The notes beneath the pieces were generated by a model. It searched no databases, was not told where the DNA came from, and was given only the letters and a program-made list of their open reading frames with translations. From an uncultured Hyphomicrobiales bacterium (GTDB lineage: Bacteria > Pseudomonadota > Alphaproteobacteria > Rhizobiales > TMED25), in assembly GCA_905181735.1 (NCBI GenBank), contig CAJIYR010000007.1, positions 1 to 64,000 of the forward strand: a stretch of DNA of 64,000 nucleotides. Reading direction: 5' to 3'. Every line of letters begins with the position of its first letter. The first letter of the stretch is position 1. Below, in pieces: positions 48,747 through 58,975 of this stretch. The position numbers and the translations under genes are program-made.

Positions 48747-49664
48747 GTTTTTATTTATTTCTCTCCACCATACGAACAATCCAGCAGATATTATAAGTAA
48801 TCCTCCTAATATAGTTTGATTGCTTGGCAATTGATGAAATATGAAATATCCCATTATTGCAGAACCTACTATATGAAGATATAGAAAAGGTGCAATAACA
48901 GAAGATGGTGCAATCCTAAATGCTTGAGTTAACACTAAGTTTGTTATTATAGAGCCAAAAGCAACAACGGCTAATAAAAACCATTCAAAATTATTAGGAA
49001 TTTTCGGCGTAACATAGTCATAACCAACAACTGCGGCAATAATAAAAAGCATTCCCATTAGAATGACAGCAGATGCTGCAGTATAAAATTGAAAGATAGG
49101 TAATGTTGCAACACCAGCCCATTTTCTTGCAATTAAAGCAGATAAAGAATGAAATAAAGCTGCCATTGCTGGGAAAGTTGCCCCCCAACCTATAGTATCA
49201 AAATTAGGTCCTATAACAAGCATGGCGCCTATCATACCTAAAAATACTGCAGACCACCTCAGCATACCCACTTTTTCTTTTAACAAAACTGCTGAAAGTG
49301 CCGTTAGAATAAGGGGTTGAAGAAAAAATATAGCGACAGCATCAACTAAAGGCATAACCGAAAGACCGGCATAAACGCATATTGTTCCACTAGTTGAAAA
49401 TATACCTCTTACTATTAATGGCCACGAGGGCTTTGCCCTCCAATCACTTCTAGGCATGGTAAAATATATATAAATACCAAATATTATTACATGCACAAAA
49501 AATCTTACGAAAGTTATTTGAGGTGGGGCAATGTTCTCTCCAAGTAATTTTGCTGAAGTTTCAACAAAAGGGACAAACAATGCAAATGCAAATGTCAGAG
49601 CAATGCCTTTATTGATATCGTCTTTAACATTTACTTGATATTTAGGCTCGTTTATTGGTCTCAT
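48738..49664 (-). CDS. EamA/DMT-superfamily transporter
   Basis: About 10 hydrophobic segments; ETSAKLLGENIAPPQITFVRFFVHVIIFGIYI and LTALSAVLLKEKVGMLRWSAVFLGMIGAMLVIGP typical of DMT/EamA. Confidence 0.88.
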   Translation of the reverse strand: MRPINEPKYQVNVKDDINKGIALTFAFALFVPFVETSAKLLGENIAPPQITFVRFFVHVIIFGIYIYFTMPRSDWRAKPSWPLIVRGIFSTSGTICVYAGLSVMPLVDAVAIFFLQPLILTALSAVLLKEKVGMLRWSAVFLGMIGAMLVIGPNFDTIGWGATFPAMAALFHSLSALIARKWAGVATLPIFQFYTAASAVILMGMLFIIAAVVGYDYVTPKIPNNFEWFLLAVVAFGSIITNLVLTQAFRIAPSSVIAPFLYLHIVGSAIMGYFIFHQLPSNQTILGGLLIISAGLFVWWREINKNLK

Positions 49665-49690
49665 AAACTAGGTGCACATTCTTCTTGCTA

Positions 49691-50800
49691 TTATATTTTT
49701 TTATATTTAGCTATTTTTTCTTCATCAACAACCACGCCTAACCCCGGTCCATCGTTCGGAGTTATGATATGACCATTAATTACCTTGACTGGCGATTTTA
49801 CAATATCATCAGATAAGTATTGACTTGAAATACTAACATCCCATTGTAAAGAAGGAAGAGCAATAGATAGGTGCGCAGTCGCTGCGCTACCAATTGAGGT
49901 GTTAGCAGCTTTACCTGCTAAATTAATATTCATACCTAAACTATACATAAGATTCCCCGCTGCCATTAATTGATTTGTTCCTCCAAATTTAATTAATTTT
50001 AGGCTTCCTCCTTGTGCAGCCCCCAGATCATAATGCTTCTGAATATCACTCATACTATGCAACCCTTCATCTGCTCCAATCGGAATTGTAGAAACTTTAT
50101 TACACTCAACCATAGAATCAAGATCAAAACCATTCACTGGTTGTTCAAAAAAATCTAAACCTATATTACCAGCTTCTCTTGCAAATTCTATAGCTTGATC
50201 AGGAGAGTAACCCTGATTAGCATCAGCAGAAACCTTAGGACCGTCACCAATGATCTTCCTTGCCGTTGCTGATCTTTTTAGATCAACATCTGCCTTATTT
50301 GTTCCAACTTTAACCTTAAATGCAACAAAACCTTCTTCAGCTCTTTCTCGAGCTAACTCCATTTCATTAGAAGACCCGGCAATAAGCCATATCATTGGAA
50401 CATTATCTCGTTTTCTTCCGCCTAACATTTCATACAACGGCTTCTCTTCTACTTTACCCATTAGGTCCATAATTGCCATATCAATTGCCGATTTAGCCCC
50501 ATGATTTCCATAGATTGTAGATTCAATTTTTTGTTCAATATCTTTCATATTCAATATTTCTTGTTCTAGAAGTTTATGCTTCATAAAATCAATAGCTGCA
50601 ACCATCCCTATAGATGTCTCTCCATTAAATAATGGAGCAAAAGGAGCCTCTCCCCAACCAACATTACCATCATAATCTGTTATACGAACAACCGTATTGT
50701 CACAATATTCAAGTACTACTCCAGCCATTTTTATTGGATTTTTTAGAGGAACATTAACTATTAATGTATCAATTGTTTTAATGCGAAACATATATTGCAC
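49691..50800 (-). CDS. Enolase superfamily protein, muconate lactonizing (MLE) subgroup, paralog A
   Basis: FKVKVG (KxK), SADANQGY, DFFEQPV, GADEGLHS, KLIKFGG. Confidence 0.9.
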   Translation of the reverse strand: MQYMFRIKTIDTLIVNVPLKNPIKMAGVVLEYCDNTVVRITDYDGNVGWGEAPFAPLFNGETSIGMVAAIDFMKHKLLEQEILNMKDIEQKIESTIYGNHGAKSAIDMAIMDLMGKVEEKPLYEMLGGRKRDNVPMIWLIAGSSNEMELARERAEEGFVAFKVKVGTNKADVDLKRSATARKIIGDGPKVSADANQGYSPDQAIEFAREAGNIGLDFFEQPVNGFDLDSMVECNKVSTIPIGADEGLHSMSDIQKHYDLGAAQGGSLKLIKFGGTNQLMAAGNLMYSLGMNINLAGKAANTSIGSAATAHLSIALPSLQWDVSISSQYLSDDIVKSPVKVINGHIITPNDGPGLGVVVDEEKIAKYKKI

Positions 50801-50810
50801 CCTTTCAAGA

Positions 50811-51881
50811 CTAAAGTCTTATCGTTGTATTATTTTTTGCAGATTCTTCCATTGCCAATGTAATTTCTAATGTTTTTCTTGCGTCTTCAACTGTTGCCAT
50901 AGGACAAGCTCTTCCTTTTGACAAGTGATCCAACCAAACCCTTGTTTCGTCTGCAACAGGCCCCCAATAATCTCCTAAATGCCAATTACCTGGAGTTGAG
51001 CTTGACAAAAAAGCAGTCTTAAAATCTAAATTAGGAATATAGGCATGAGGAATTCCTTTATTTGTTATCAACAGCTCATCAGTATGATCGTCATTAAGAA
51101 TCAACGATCCTTCATTTCCAAAAACCTCTATTCTCACACCCATACCTAATTGAGGAGAGTGCTCTGGTAATGCAAAAAAAACCCCGAGATTAACAACTGC
51201 TCCATTTTCAAATGTAATTAGTGCCCACGTTGTATCATTAACATCATATCCAGCATCTCTAAAAACTGAACCTGTTCCTCTTGCTGTTACCTCAACTGGC
51301 TTAATTCCCTCAAGATACCAACATGCAATATCTACCCAATAAGTCAAAACATCTACGACTGGTGTTGCGTGAACAGAACGCTTTAAAATTTCAATGCCTT
51401 GTGCCCTTGTGTTACAAGCTCTCCCATTAAGGGCAAGTATATCTCCTATTCTTCCAGATATAACTTGATCTTTTCCTGATAAATATCTCCTTTTAAAACG
51501 CTGGGCATACCCAACCCTCATTAGAGTTCCTGTTTCTTTAACTTTTGAAATTATTTTATCTGCATCAGAAATAGTTAAAGCAATTGGCTTCTCAACTAAT
51601 ACTGGTTTACCTAATTCTAGAGCCTGCATAACAGAAGAAAGATGTTCGTGTTCACTAGTTGAAACAATCACAGCATTCACATCAGGATGAGAAATTAAAT
51701 CGGAATTGTTATCTGTATATAAATTTGCGTTACATTTCTTAGAAAGTTTTTTAGCATGCTTTATCTCTTTATCTGATACTCCTAAAAACTTTACCGCCGG
51801 GTGCCCAGAGGAAAGAATAGCTCGCAAAGAACCTATTCTTCCTGAACCGATAACAGCTATACCTAATTCTTTTGCAATCAT
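50811..51881 (-). CDS. Gfo/Idh/MocA family oxidoreductase (inositol 2-dehydrogenase-like)
   Basis: GIAVIGSGRIGSLRAILSSGHPAVKFLGVSD Rossmann N-terminus; ALELGKPVLVEKPIALT. Confidence 0.91.
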   Translation of the reverse strand: MIAKELGIAVIGSGRIGSLRAILSSGHPAVKFLGVSDKEIKHAKKLSKKCNANLYTDNNSDLISHPDVNAVIVSTSEHEHLSSVMQALELGKPVLVEKPIALTISDADKIISKVKETGTLMRVGYAQRFKRRYLSGKDQVISGRIGDILALNGRACNTRAQGIEILKRSVHATPVVDVLTYWVDIACWYLEGIKPVEVTARGTGSVFRDAGYDVNDTTWALITFENGAVVNLGVFFALPEHSPQLGMGVRIEVFGNEGSLILNDDHTDELLITNKGIPHAYIPNLDFKTAFLSSSTPGNWHLGDYWGPVADETRVWLDHLSKGRACPMATVEDARKTLEITLAMEESAKNNTTIRL

Positions 51882-51898
51882 GCTAGTGCTCCCATTAG

Positions 51899-52924
51899 TT
51901 ATTTATGAAAATTTTTAGCTATTTCTGCAACATCTTCTGATGGCTTCAACTCTCCTAAGTGTATTTTTTTAGTAATCTCAACTATCATATCATTAATTGG
52001 AGTGGGTATTCCTAATTTACTTCCACCCCTTGATATAAGTCCATTAATATCATCTACTTCACTATAACGACCTTTTGTATGATCTTGTAATACTGTATTC
52101 TTTGCAGTAGGTCCAACATGCTTAGTAATAGTATCTAATAATAATTCTTGAACTCGGTTAGAGCTTTCCATTTCCTCTATGGTTAATCCCATAATTGGTT
52201 CAAGTTTATATCCAAGACCATCACCAACTAGTAACGCCTCTTCTCCAGCCTTCAGCATTAAATCTCTCATTCCATCTATTTTAAATGTATCAGCATTATT
52301 TTTTCCAACCATTGCCTTTAAGCCCATGGACATGGTGTTAACAATCAACTTCATCCATTTAGCTGAAAGAATATTTTCTGATATTGCAACCTTACCAACA
52401 TGCTGCATTACTTCCTGAATTTCAGGAATTCTATTATTCATATCACTATCAAGAGCGCCCAGAGCAAACCAAGTTCCTTCAGGTGGAGTATTTCTTTTTA
52501 TTTCCCCTGGAACAAAAAGCTCAGATGACAATTCTGCAACACAAGCAATTGTTCTGTTTGATCCCATAATTTCAGCAATAGGTTCTGCTGTCATACAATT
52601 TTGTACTCCTACTAAGATACCGTCATCTTCCAAGTATGGCTTGATTAATTCACAAGCCCATCTTGTATCGTAAGCTTTCATAAATAATAAGACTATATCG
52701 AACTTCTCAGTAAACGTTGCCAGATCACAAAGATTATATGCATCAACATTTACTTCTAGAACTCTATCAGGCATGGTTATTTTTAATCCATTGCTCCTCA
52801 TAGCTTCAACATGTTCAGGCCATTGGTCTATTAGCTTTACATTAAAACCTGCATCTGTTAAGTCAGCTGCAGCGCAACTTCCATTAGCTCCGGTCCCAAG
52901 AATAGCAATTCTTTTCTGCTTCAC
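51899..52924 (-). CDS. Ketopantoate reductase-like (ApbA/PanE family) dehydrogenase
   Basis: RIAILGTGANGSCAAADLTDAGFNVKLIDQWPEHVEAMRSNGLKI; GTG start at 52924 preceded by GGGGGA SD; K at NILSAKWMKLIVNTMSM. Confidence 0.88.
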   Translation of the reverse strand: MKQKRIAILGTGANGSCAAADLTDAGFNVKLIDQWPEHVEAMRSNGLKITMPDRVLEVNVDAYNLCDLATFTEKFDIVLLFMKAYDTRWACELIKPYLEDDGILVGVQNCMTAEPIAEIMGSNRTIACVAELSSELFVPGEIKRNTPPEGTWFALGALDSDMNNRIPEIQEVMQHVGKVAISENILSAKWMKLIVNTMSMGLKAMVGKNNADTFKIDGMRDLMLKAGEEALLVGDGLGYKLEPIMGLTIEEMESSNRVQELLLDTITKHVGPTAKNTVLQDHTKGRYSEVDDINGLISRGGSKLGIPTPINDMIVEITKKIHLGELKPSEDVAEIAKNFHK

Positions 52925-53046
52925 AATAATCCCCCTCAATCTAGATTTATTTAAAAAATTTATATTAAAAATACCCAATTCAATATTAATAATAAAAATA
53001 CTAAAATGTCTAGACAGTAATATAAAATAATGCAATCAAGGTTATT

Positions 53047-54276
53047 ATGAATTATAAAAAATCTAAACTTATAGCCCTTATTATTTTTCCTTTTGGTATT
53101 GGATATTTGTTATCTTTTTTCTTAAGAAATACAAACGCCATTTTAGCCCCAGAGTTATCAATTACATTTAATCTAAACGCAACAGAAATTGGATTTCTAA
53201 CAAGCGTTTTCTTCTTCTCCGGTGCAGTTCAATATATACCATTAGCTATTCTCTTAGACAAATATGGTCCAAAAAAAATCTTTATTGGAGAAATAATACT
53301 GGCAATATTTGGCTGCCTATTAACTTCATATGCTGAAAATTTTACAATGCTAGTAATTGGCAGAGCCTTGTTAGGATTTGGAATCGGGTCTTGTTTAACA
53401 ACAGCATTTAAATCCGTTACCGTTTGGTTTCCTAATGATTTTTGGGCAACAGCAAATGGTATGATATTATTTTCAGGAGCGCTTGGGGCAATATTATCAA
53501 CAAAACCTCTGCAATATTTCTTACTACAGAATCAATGGCGTGAACTCTTTTTTATTGGTTTTATTGTATCTATAATTCTTTTAATCTTTGTAATTTTTTT
53601 TATGCCCGACAATACAGAAAAATCTCTTACTCAAAATCAGTCAAACGCATATGTATACAAGCAAATAATCACAAATAAGATATTTTATACTATTGCACCC
53701 GTTTCCGCTCTTGGACTCGCAAGCTTTTTCTCTATACAAGGCCTGTGGGCGAATGGCTGGATGTCGGATGTGGCTAACTTATCACAGACAGAAGTAGGGA
53801 ACAGACTTCTTGCCATGGCAATCGCTATGTCAATTGGTACCATAGGCAATGGAGCAATAGTAGATCAATTAGCAAAAAGAGGGATTAATAGAGCAAAATA
53901 CTTATCAATTGGTTTGTTTTTGCTATTCTTCTCTCATTTCAGCCTAGCAACTAATATTGACCCCCAAGCATACTGGCCATGGATAATAATGGGACTAACA
54001 GGAAACATTGGAGTGCTAGTTCACCCGATACTGAATAGAACATATCCTCCTGGTTATGCCGCAAGATCAATATCCACAATCGCTGTTTCTACATTCTTAA
54101 TGGTTTTCTTAATTCAATTTGGGATTGGATTTATATTGGATATCTGGGGACCAAATGAAATTGGCAATTATCCAAAAATCGCTTATAATTATGCATTTGG
54201 TATTCTTGTTGTTCTTGAAGTGCTTTTATTATCGTGGATGTTAATGAATATAAAAAAACTTGACATAAATGGATAA
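53047..54276 (+). CDS. MFS transporter
   Basis: 12-TM-like hydrophobicity; IPLAILLDKYGPKKIF and IGRALLGFGIGSCLTTAFK motifs. Confidence 0.9.
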   Translation: MNYKKSKLIALIIFPFGIGYLLSFFLRNTNAILAPELSITFNLNATEIGFLTSVFFFSGAVQYIPLAILLDKYGPKKIFIGEIILAIFGCLLTSYAENFTMLVIGRALLGFGIGSCLTTAFKSVTVWFPNDFWATANGMILFSGALGAILSTKPLQYFLLQNQWRELFFIGFIVSIILLIFVIFFMPDNTEKSLTQNQSNAYVYKQIITNKIFYTIAPVSALGLASFFSIQGLWANGWMSDVANLSQTEVGNRLLAMAIAMSIGTIGNGAIVDQLAKRGINRAKYLSIGLFLLFFSHFSLATNIDPQAYWPWIIMGLTGNIGVLVHPILNRTYPPGYAARSISTIAVSTFLMVFLIQFGIGFILDIWGPNEIGNYPKIAYNYAFGILVVLEVLLLSWMLMNIKKLDING

Positions 54277-54342
54277 AGAAAGAGATTATTTCTAATAAAT
54301 ACTAAAATTTATATTTCCTTAAATAATATTGGAAAATAATGA

Positions 54343-55437
54343 ATGTTTAAAATTAGTAAGATTAATTGCATAAATATTGGCTTACCTTTAGTTGACACAA
54401 TTCATATGTCAAATATCATAATGACAAAAAGTAACAGTGTTATTGTAAGAATTCAAAATAATTATGGTGAAATTGGTTGGGGTGAAGCTGCGGCTTCCTT
54501 ATCAATGACTGGGGAGTCAGCACCTGGCATGATTGCAGCAATAAATTATATCTCAGAGAAAATAACTAGCAAAGATATTGAAGATGTTGAAGATATATAC
54601 AAACTTATTGCAACATCAGTTTATGGAAATTTTGCAGCAAAATCAGCAATAGAAATGGCGCTAATTGATTTATTAGGTATAAACCAAAAAAAACCTTTCT
54701 ACCAATTGATTGGGGAGAAAATTAGACATGATTTGCCTATAATTTGGAGAATTTCAGGTTCAGAAAAAGAAATTGAAAATGCCCTAAAGAAAAGAGATGA
54801 AGGATTTATATCTTTTAAAATTAAAGTTGGAGCAAAGGATCTATCTTATGATCTAAAACGTGCTGAGAATTTAAGGAAAAAACTTGGTGATGAAATACAA
54901 TTAACAGCAGATGCTAACGGTGGATACAAACCAAAAGACGCTATTACCTTTTCTAAAAAATCTTACTCTGTAGGACTGGATTATTTTGAACAACCAGTAG
55001 CTGGGACTGATCTTCATACAATGAAGCGCTGTAACAAAATATCAGATATCCCAATTAGCGCTGATGAAGGTGTCCATACAATATACGATCTACATAAACA
55101 TTATAAAATGAAGGCAGCTGAAGGTAGTAGCTTAAAATTAATAAAATTTGGAAGCATATGTTCCTTGATTCAAGCAACGAAATACATGGAAGAAAAAGGG
55201 ATGCACATTAACATTAGTGGGAAAGCTGGTGATTCATCAATAAGCGCAGCAGCAATTGGAAACATATCAATGGTCTTACCAAAGCTCGATTGGTATTCTA
55301 ATGTTAGCATACAATATTTAGGTGACGATGTGGTAAAAGTTCCGCACGAAATAGTCAACGGTAAGTTAAAAGTAACTGAAGGGCCTGGACTTGGTTTAAC
55401 TGTAGATGAAGAAAAATTAGAGTACTATAAAATATAA
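54343..55437 (+). CDS. Enolase superfamily protein, MLE subgroup, paralog B
   Basis: FKIKVG, TADANGGY, DYFEQPV, SADEGVHT, KLIKFGS; co-linear with the 49691-50800 paralog along its whole length. Confidence 0.9.
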   Translation: MFKISKINCINIGLPLVDTIHMSNIIMTKSNSVIVRIQNNYGEIGWGEAAASLSMTGESAPGMIAAINYISEKITSKDIEDVEDIYKLIATSVYGNFAAKSAIEMALIDLLGINQKKPFYQLIGEKIRHDLPIIWRISGSEKEIENALKKRDEGFISFKIKVGAKDLSYDLKRAENLRKKLGDEIQLTADANGGYKPKDAITFSKKSYSVGLDYFEQPVAGTDLHTMKRCNKISDIPISADEGVHTIYDLHKHYKMKAAEGSSLKLIKFGSICSLIQATKYMEEKGMHINISGKAGDSSISAAAIGNISMVLPKLDWYSNVSIQYLGDDVVKVPHEIVNGKLKVTEGPGLGLTVDEEKLEYYKI

Positions 55438-55459
55438 AAAATAACTTAAGGAAACCAAA

Positions 55460-56080
55460 ATGATCACAATCAAAGGAAGAAAGACGTCTGGAAATGTAAT
55501 GAAAGTACTTTGGCTTTTAGAGGAACTATCCATTCCATATACTCAAGAAGATGTTGGAGGAAAACATGGAGGAAACAAAGAACAAGAATATCTTAGAAAA
55601 AATCCTACTGGCCTTGTTCCGACATTAGTTGATGGTCAAATGACTTTATGGGAATCTAATACGATCGTCAGATATCTTGCAAAAAAATATAGTTTTGGTG
55701 ATATTTACCCTAAATCTATTGAGGATGCTGCTTTATTAGAAATGTGGATGGATTGGCAATTATTCGCTATTAACCCTATGATGAGACCTGTCTTCCATGG
55801 ACTTGTTCGAAACCTACCTGAAAATAGAAATTGGGAAGAAATAAATAAAGCGATAGAGTTGGGAAATAGTTTATGGAAAATACTTGATAACTACCTTGAA
55901 GATAAATCTTTTATGGGAGGAGAAAAAATTGGTATTGCTGATTTCCCTTTAGGACCAGTAGTACACAGATTTTTTACAATAGTGGACAAAAGGCCACCAA
56001 CCCCTAATGTAGAAAGATGGTATGAAAATCTTCAAAAAAGAGATGCCTTTAAGAAAATATGCATGATACCTCTTGAATAG
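55460..56080 (+). CDS. Glutathione S-transferase family protein
   Basis: GRKTSGNVMKVLWLLEELSIPYTQEDVG, NPTGLVPTLVDGQMTLWESNTIVRYLAKKY. Confidence 0.92.
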   Translation: MITIKGRKTSGNVMKVLWLLEELSIPYTQEDVGGKHGGNKEQEYLRKNPTGLVPTLVDGQMTLWESNTIVRYLAKKYSFGDIYPKSIEDAALLEMWMDWQLFAINPMMRPVFHGLVRNLPENRNWEEINKAIELGNSLWKILDNYLEDKSFMGGEKIGIADFPLGPVVHRFFTIVDKRPPTPNVERWYENLQKRDAFKKICMIPLE

Positions 56081-56083
56081 AAA

Positions 56084-57184
56084 TTATTCTGTTAATCTTA
56101 AATTAATTCCGTATCTATCGCAAACATCATCCAGTTGCTTTAAAACAGCTGGAGTAATTGGTATACCTAATCTTGTATTTTCTTCTATAGCAATTGCCTC
56201 AGGTTCACCGTGGATATATATTTTTTCTTGATCTGGTTCTTTTTTAGCATTTCTAATAATTTCAAATGTATTACCCATTTCAGACTGTATTGTTTTAGCG
56301 TCACCAAAACCATTTAATTTAATTGCACCCATAAAATGACCCATAGCTGGTCTTCGAGTTCCTCTTGCACCATCTATTCTGTCTCTTAAACTTGTTCCTG
56401 TAAGTGCACCACATAATAATTCTACCATAAGATTTAATCCGTAACCTTTATGTCCTCCCGTCTCCATACCAGAACCACCTAATGGCAACAATGGAGAGCC
56501 ATATGTTAGGACACCACTTTCATCTAAATGAGGATTATCACCCGTCGGAGAAACCCAACCAGGCGTCACTTCTCTTCCCTCTCTTAAAGCTGTCTCAATT
56601 TTTCCAACAGCTACTGTTGTGGTTGCCATATCTAATAAAAAATCTGTATTGCTCCCCCCTGGCATAGAAACAGACATAGGATTTGTTCCTAACATTGACT
56701 CTCTTGCATAAGTTGGAGCAGTTCTTCCTCCGCTATTTGACATTGAAATACCAATATATCCTTTTTTCATTGCTCTTTCAGCCCAATAGCCGGCAAATCC
56801 AAAATGGCTAGAATTTGCAACCCCTACAAAACCTGATCCGTACTCATTTGCCATTTCCATGGCAATATCCATTGCCTTCCCAGCTGCAATAATTCCAATA
56901 CCATCATCTGCATTAAGCAGTCCTGTTGTATGTGTGTGTTTTGTAAATTTCATATCTGCATTTAAATTCAACGAACCTTTTTCTAACCTAACTATAAAAT
57001 AACTCAATCGTGCAGCTCCATGACTTCTTACACCCCTCAAATCAGCGCCTACTAAAACATCAGCTACCAATTCTGCGTCTACTGAAGTTACTCCTGCAGT
57101 AACTAGAATAGAGCTTAAAAAATTTTTTAACTTCAAAGGGTCGTATCTTTTTGTTCCTTCTGGTAGTGGCGCGGATTCAACCAT
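56084..57184 (-). CDS. Ldh2/MdhC-family NAD(P)-dependent dehydrogenase (malate/L-lactate dehydrogenase-like)
   Basis: LRGVRSHGAARLSYFI, NSSHFGFAGYWAERAMKKGYIGISMSNSGGRTAPTYARESMLGTNPMSVSMPGG, GHKGYGLNLMVELLCGALTG. Confidence 0.9.
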   Translation of the reverse strand: MVESAPLPEGTKRYDPLKLKNFLSSILVTAGVTSVDAELVADVLVGADLRGVRSHGAARLSYFIVRLEKGSLNLNADMKFTKHTHTTGLLNADDGIGIIAAGKAMDIAMEMANEYGSGFVGVANSSHFGFAGYWAERAMKKGYIGISMSNSGGRTAPTYARESMLGTNPMSVSMPGGSNTDFLLDMATTTVAVGKIETALREGREVTPGWVSPTGDNPHLDESGVLTYGSPLLPLGGSGMETGGHKGYGLNLMVELLCGALTGTSLRDRIDGARGTRRPAMGHFMGAIKLNGFGDAKTIQSEMGNTFEIIRNAKKEPDQEKIYIHGEPEAIAIEENTRLGIPITPAVLKQLDDVCDRYGINLRLTE

Positions 57185-57307
57185 AATAACTCCAATCGAT
57201 TTTTAAATGTATACAATACAGAAAAATAAAATTAAAATATTTATAATGTAAAATTTAACAGATTAGCAAATAAAGACAAATTTTTTATTTCTGAATAGGG
57301 GGCATAA

Positions 57308-58945
57308 GTGAAGAAAAGATCTGGCGCGCACATATTAGCAGAATCCTTAGTAAAAGAAGGTTTAACAACAATTTTTGGTATTCCAGGTGTTGATACACTC
57401 AGCGTCTATAATGCCTTCTTAGACCACCCATCAATCAGAGCAATAAATGTTCGTCATGAACAAAGTGCTGTATTTATGGCTGATGGATATTATAGAGCCT
57501 CTGGTGAAATTGGAGTTGCTTTAACTAGTGGCGGACCAGGTGCACTAAACACTCTGACAGCGATGGGAACTGCTCACAATGATTCATCTGCTATCCTTCA
57601 TATATTAAATGATAACCCTGCTCATGTAAGAGGAAAGGGCCGTGGTTACTTTCATGACGTAAGAGATCAATATGGGATATTCAGATCAGTAATTGATTTT
57701 GGATACCAAGCTACAATGCCTCATGAGATTCCAGATTCTCTTAGGACCGCCGCCACCGCATTGAAAAGCAGGAGGCCAAAACCTGCAATGGTTGAGATTG
57801 GCGGAGATGCTTTTAAAATTGAAAGCGATATCCCTATTGGAGAAAAATCATCGGCCCACCGAAGAGTTGCTTCTGATTCAGATCTGTTCCAAATAGTAGA
57901 AGCACTTTCCTCTTCAAAAAAACCAATTATTTGGTCTGGTGGAGGTATCGTTCACGCAAACGCTTCTAATGAATTAATAAAATTTGCTGAAAAGATTAAT
58001 GCACCTGTAATTACATCTCAAACAGGTAAGGGTTCAATTCCATATGATCACCCACTGCACCTTGGCAATTGGAGCAATGAACAACCTGTTAGAGACTTTA
58101 TTAACGATACGGATCTTGTTATTATTCTGGGTAGTCGTTTGTCCTATTTTCCAACAGGTGGTTGGACATTAAAGTTTCCAGGAAAAGTTATACAGATTGA
58201 CATAGACCCTGCAGAATTAGGTAGAAACCACCCAATTTCAATTGGAGCCGTCGGTGATTTAAATGATGGACTAAGCAGAATAAATAAAATTATTGATAAT
58301 AAAAAAATTAATTTTCATACAAACGATCGGCGGGAAGAGATTGGACAATTGCTTAATAAAATCTACAAAGCATTGGGAAAACCTATAGAGGTTGATGTAT
58401 TGGATCAATTGCGCGCAGCATTACCAAAAGAAACAATTGTATTCAATGATCCAACTACTGTTGTGTTTTGGGCCAGATCTTATTGGAAAACATATTTCCC
58501 CCGCACATGGTTCGTCCCATCTGGATTTGGTACACTTGGATTTGCCCTTCCTGCAGCCATTGGCGCAAAAGTTGCAAGACCGGACGTGCCTTGTGTTGCA
58601 ATGCATGGTGATTCAGGAGTTATGTTTACTATCCAAGATCTTATGACAGCTGTTGAGCATAATATTCCAGTAATTTTACTTGTCTTTAATGATCAAGGGT
58701 ATGGCGTTGAGAGAAGGCACCAGGATCATCTTTACGGAAGAAGAAATGGAGTTGATTTACAATCTCCAGATTTTGTAAGCCTAGCAAAATCATTTGGTGC
58801 AAGAGGAGTAAGAGTCGATGATCTCTCGAAAGTTGGCGAAACGGTATCCGAAGTTTTAAAATATAATACGCCAACTCTTGTTGAGATACCATGTGATTTT
58901 AAACACCCAGGTTATGGTTCATTTATTGACTGGTCTCAACATTAA
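57308..58945 (+). CDS. Thiamine-pyrophosphate-dependent enzyme (acetolactate synthase/2-oxoacid decarboxylase-like)
   Basis: GTG start; FGIPGVDTLSVYNAF, RHEQSAVFMADGYYRASG (catalytic Glu), TPP motif GDSGVMFTIQDLMTAVEHNIPVILLVFNDQGYG. Confidence 0.91.
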   Translation: MKKRSGAHILAESLVKEGLTTIFGIPGVDTLSVYNAFLDHPSIRAINVRHEQSAVFMADGYYRASGEIGVALTSGGPGALNTLTAMGTAHNDSSAILHILNDNPAHVRGKGRGYFHDVRDQYGIFRSVIDFGYQATMPHEIPDSLRTAATALKSRRPKPAMVEIGGDAFKIESDIPIGEKSSAHRRVASDSDLFQIVEALSSSKKPIIWSGGGIVHANASNELIKFAEKINAPVITSQTGKGSIPYDHPLHLGNWSNEQPVRDFINDTDLVIILGSRLSYFPTGGWTLKFPGKVIQIDIDPAELGRNHPISIGAVGDLNDGLSRINKIIDNKKINFHTNDRREEIGQLLNKIYKALGKPIEVDVLDQLRAALPKETIVFNDPTTVVFWARSYWKTYFPRTWFVPSGFGTLGFALPAAIGAKVARPDVPCVAMHGDSGVMFTIQDLMTAVEHNIPVILLVFNDQGYGVERRHQDHLYGRRNGVDLQSPDFVSLAKSFGARGVRVDDLSKVGETVSEVLKYNTPTLVEIPCDFKHPGYGSFIDWSQH

Positions 58946-58975
58946 TAACATTGATCTATTGTTAGAGCTAATGAA

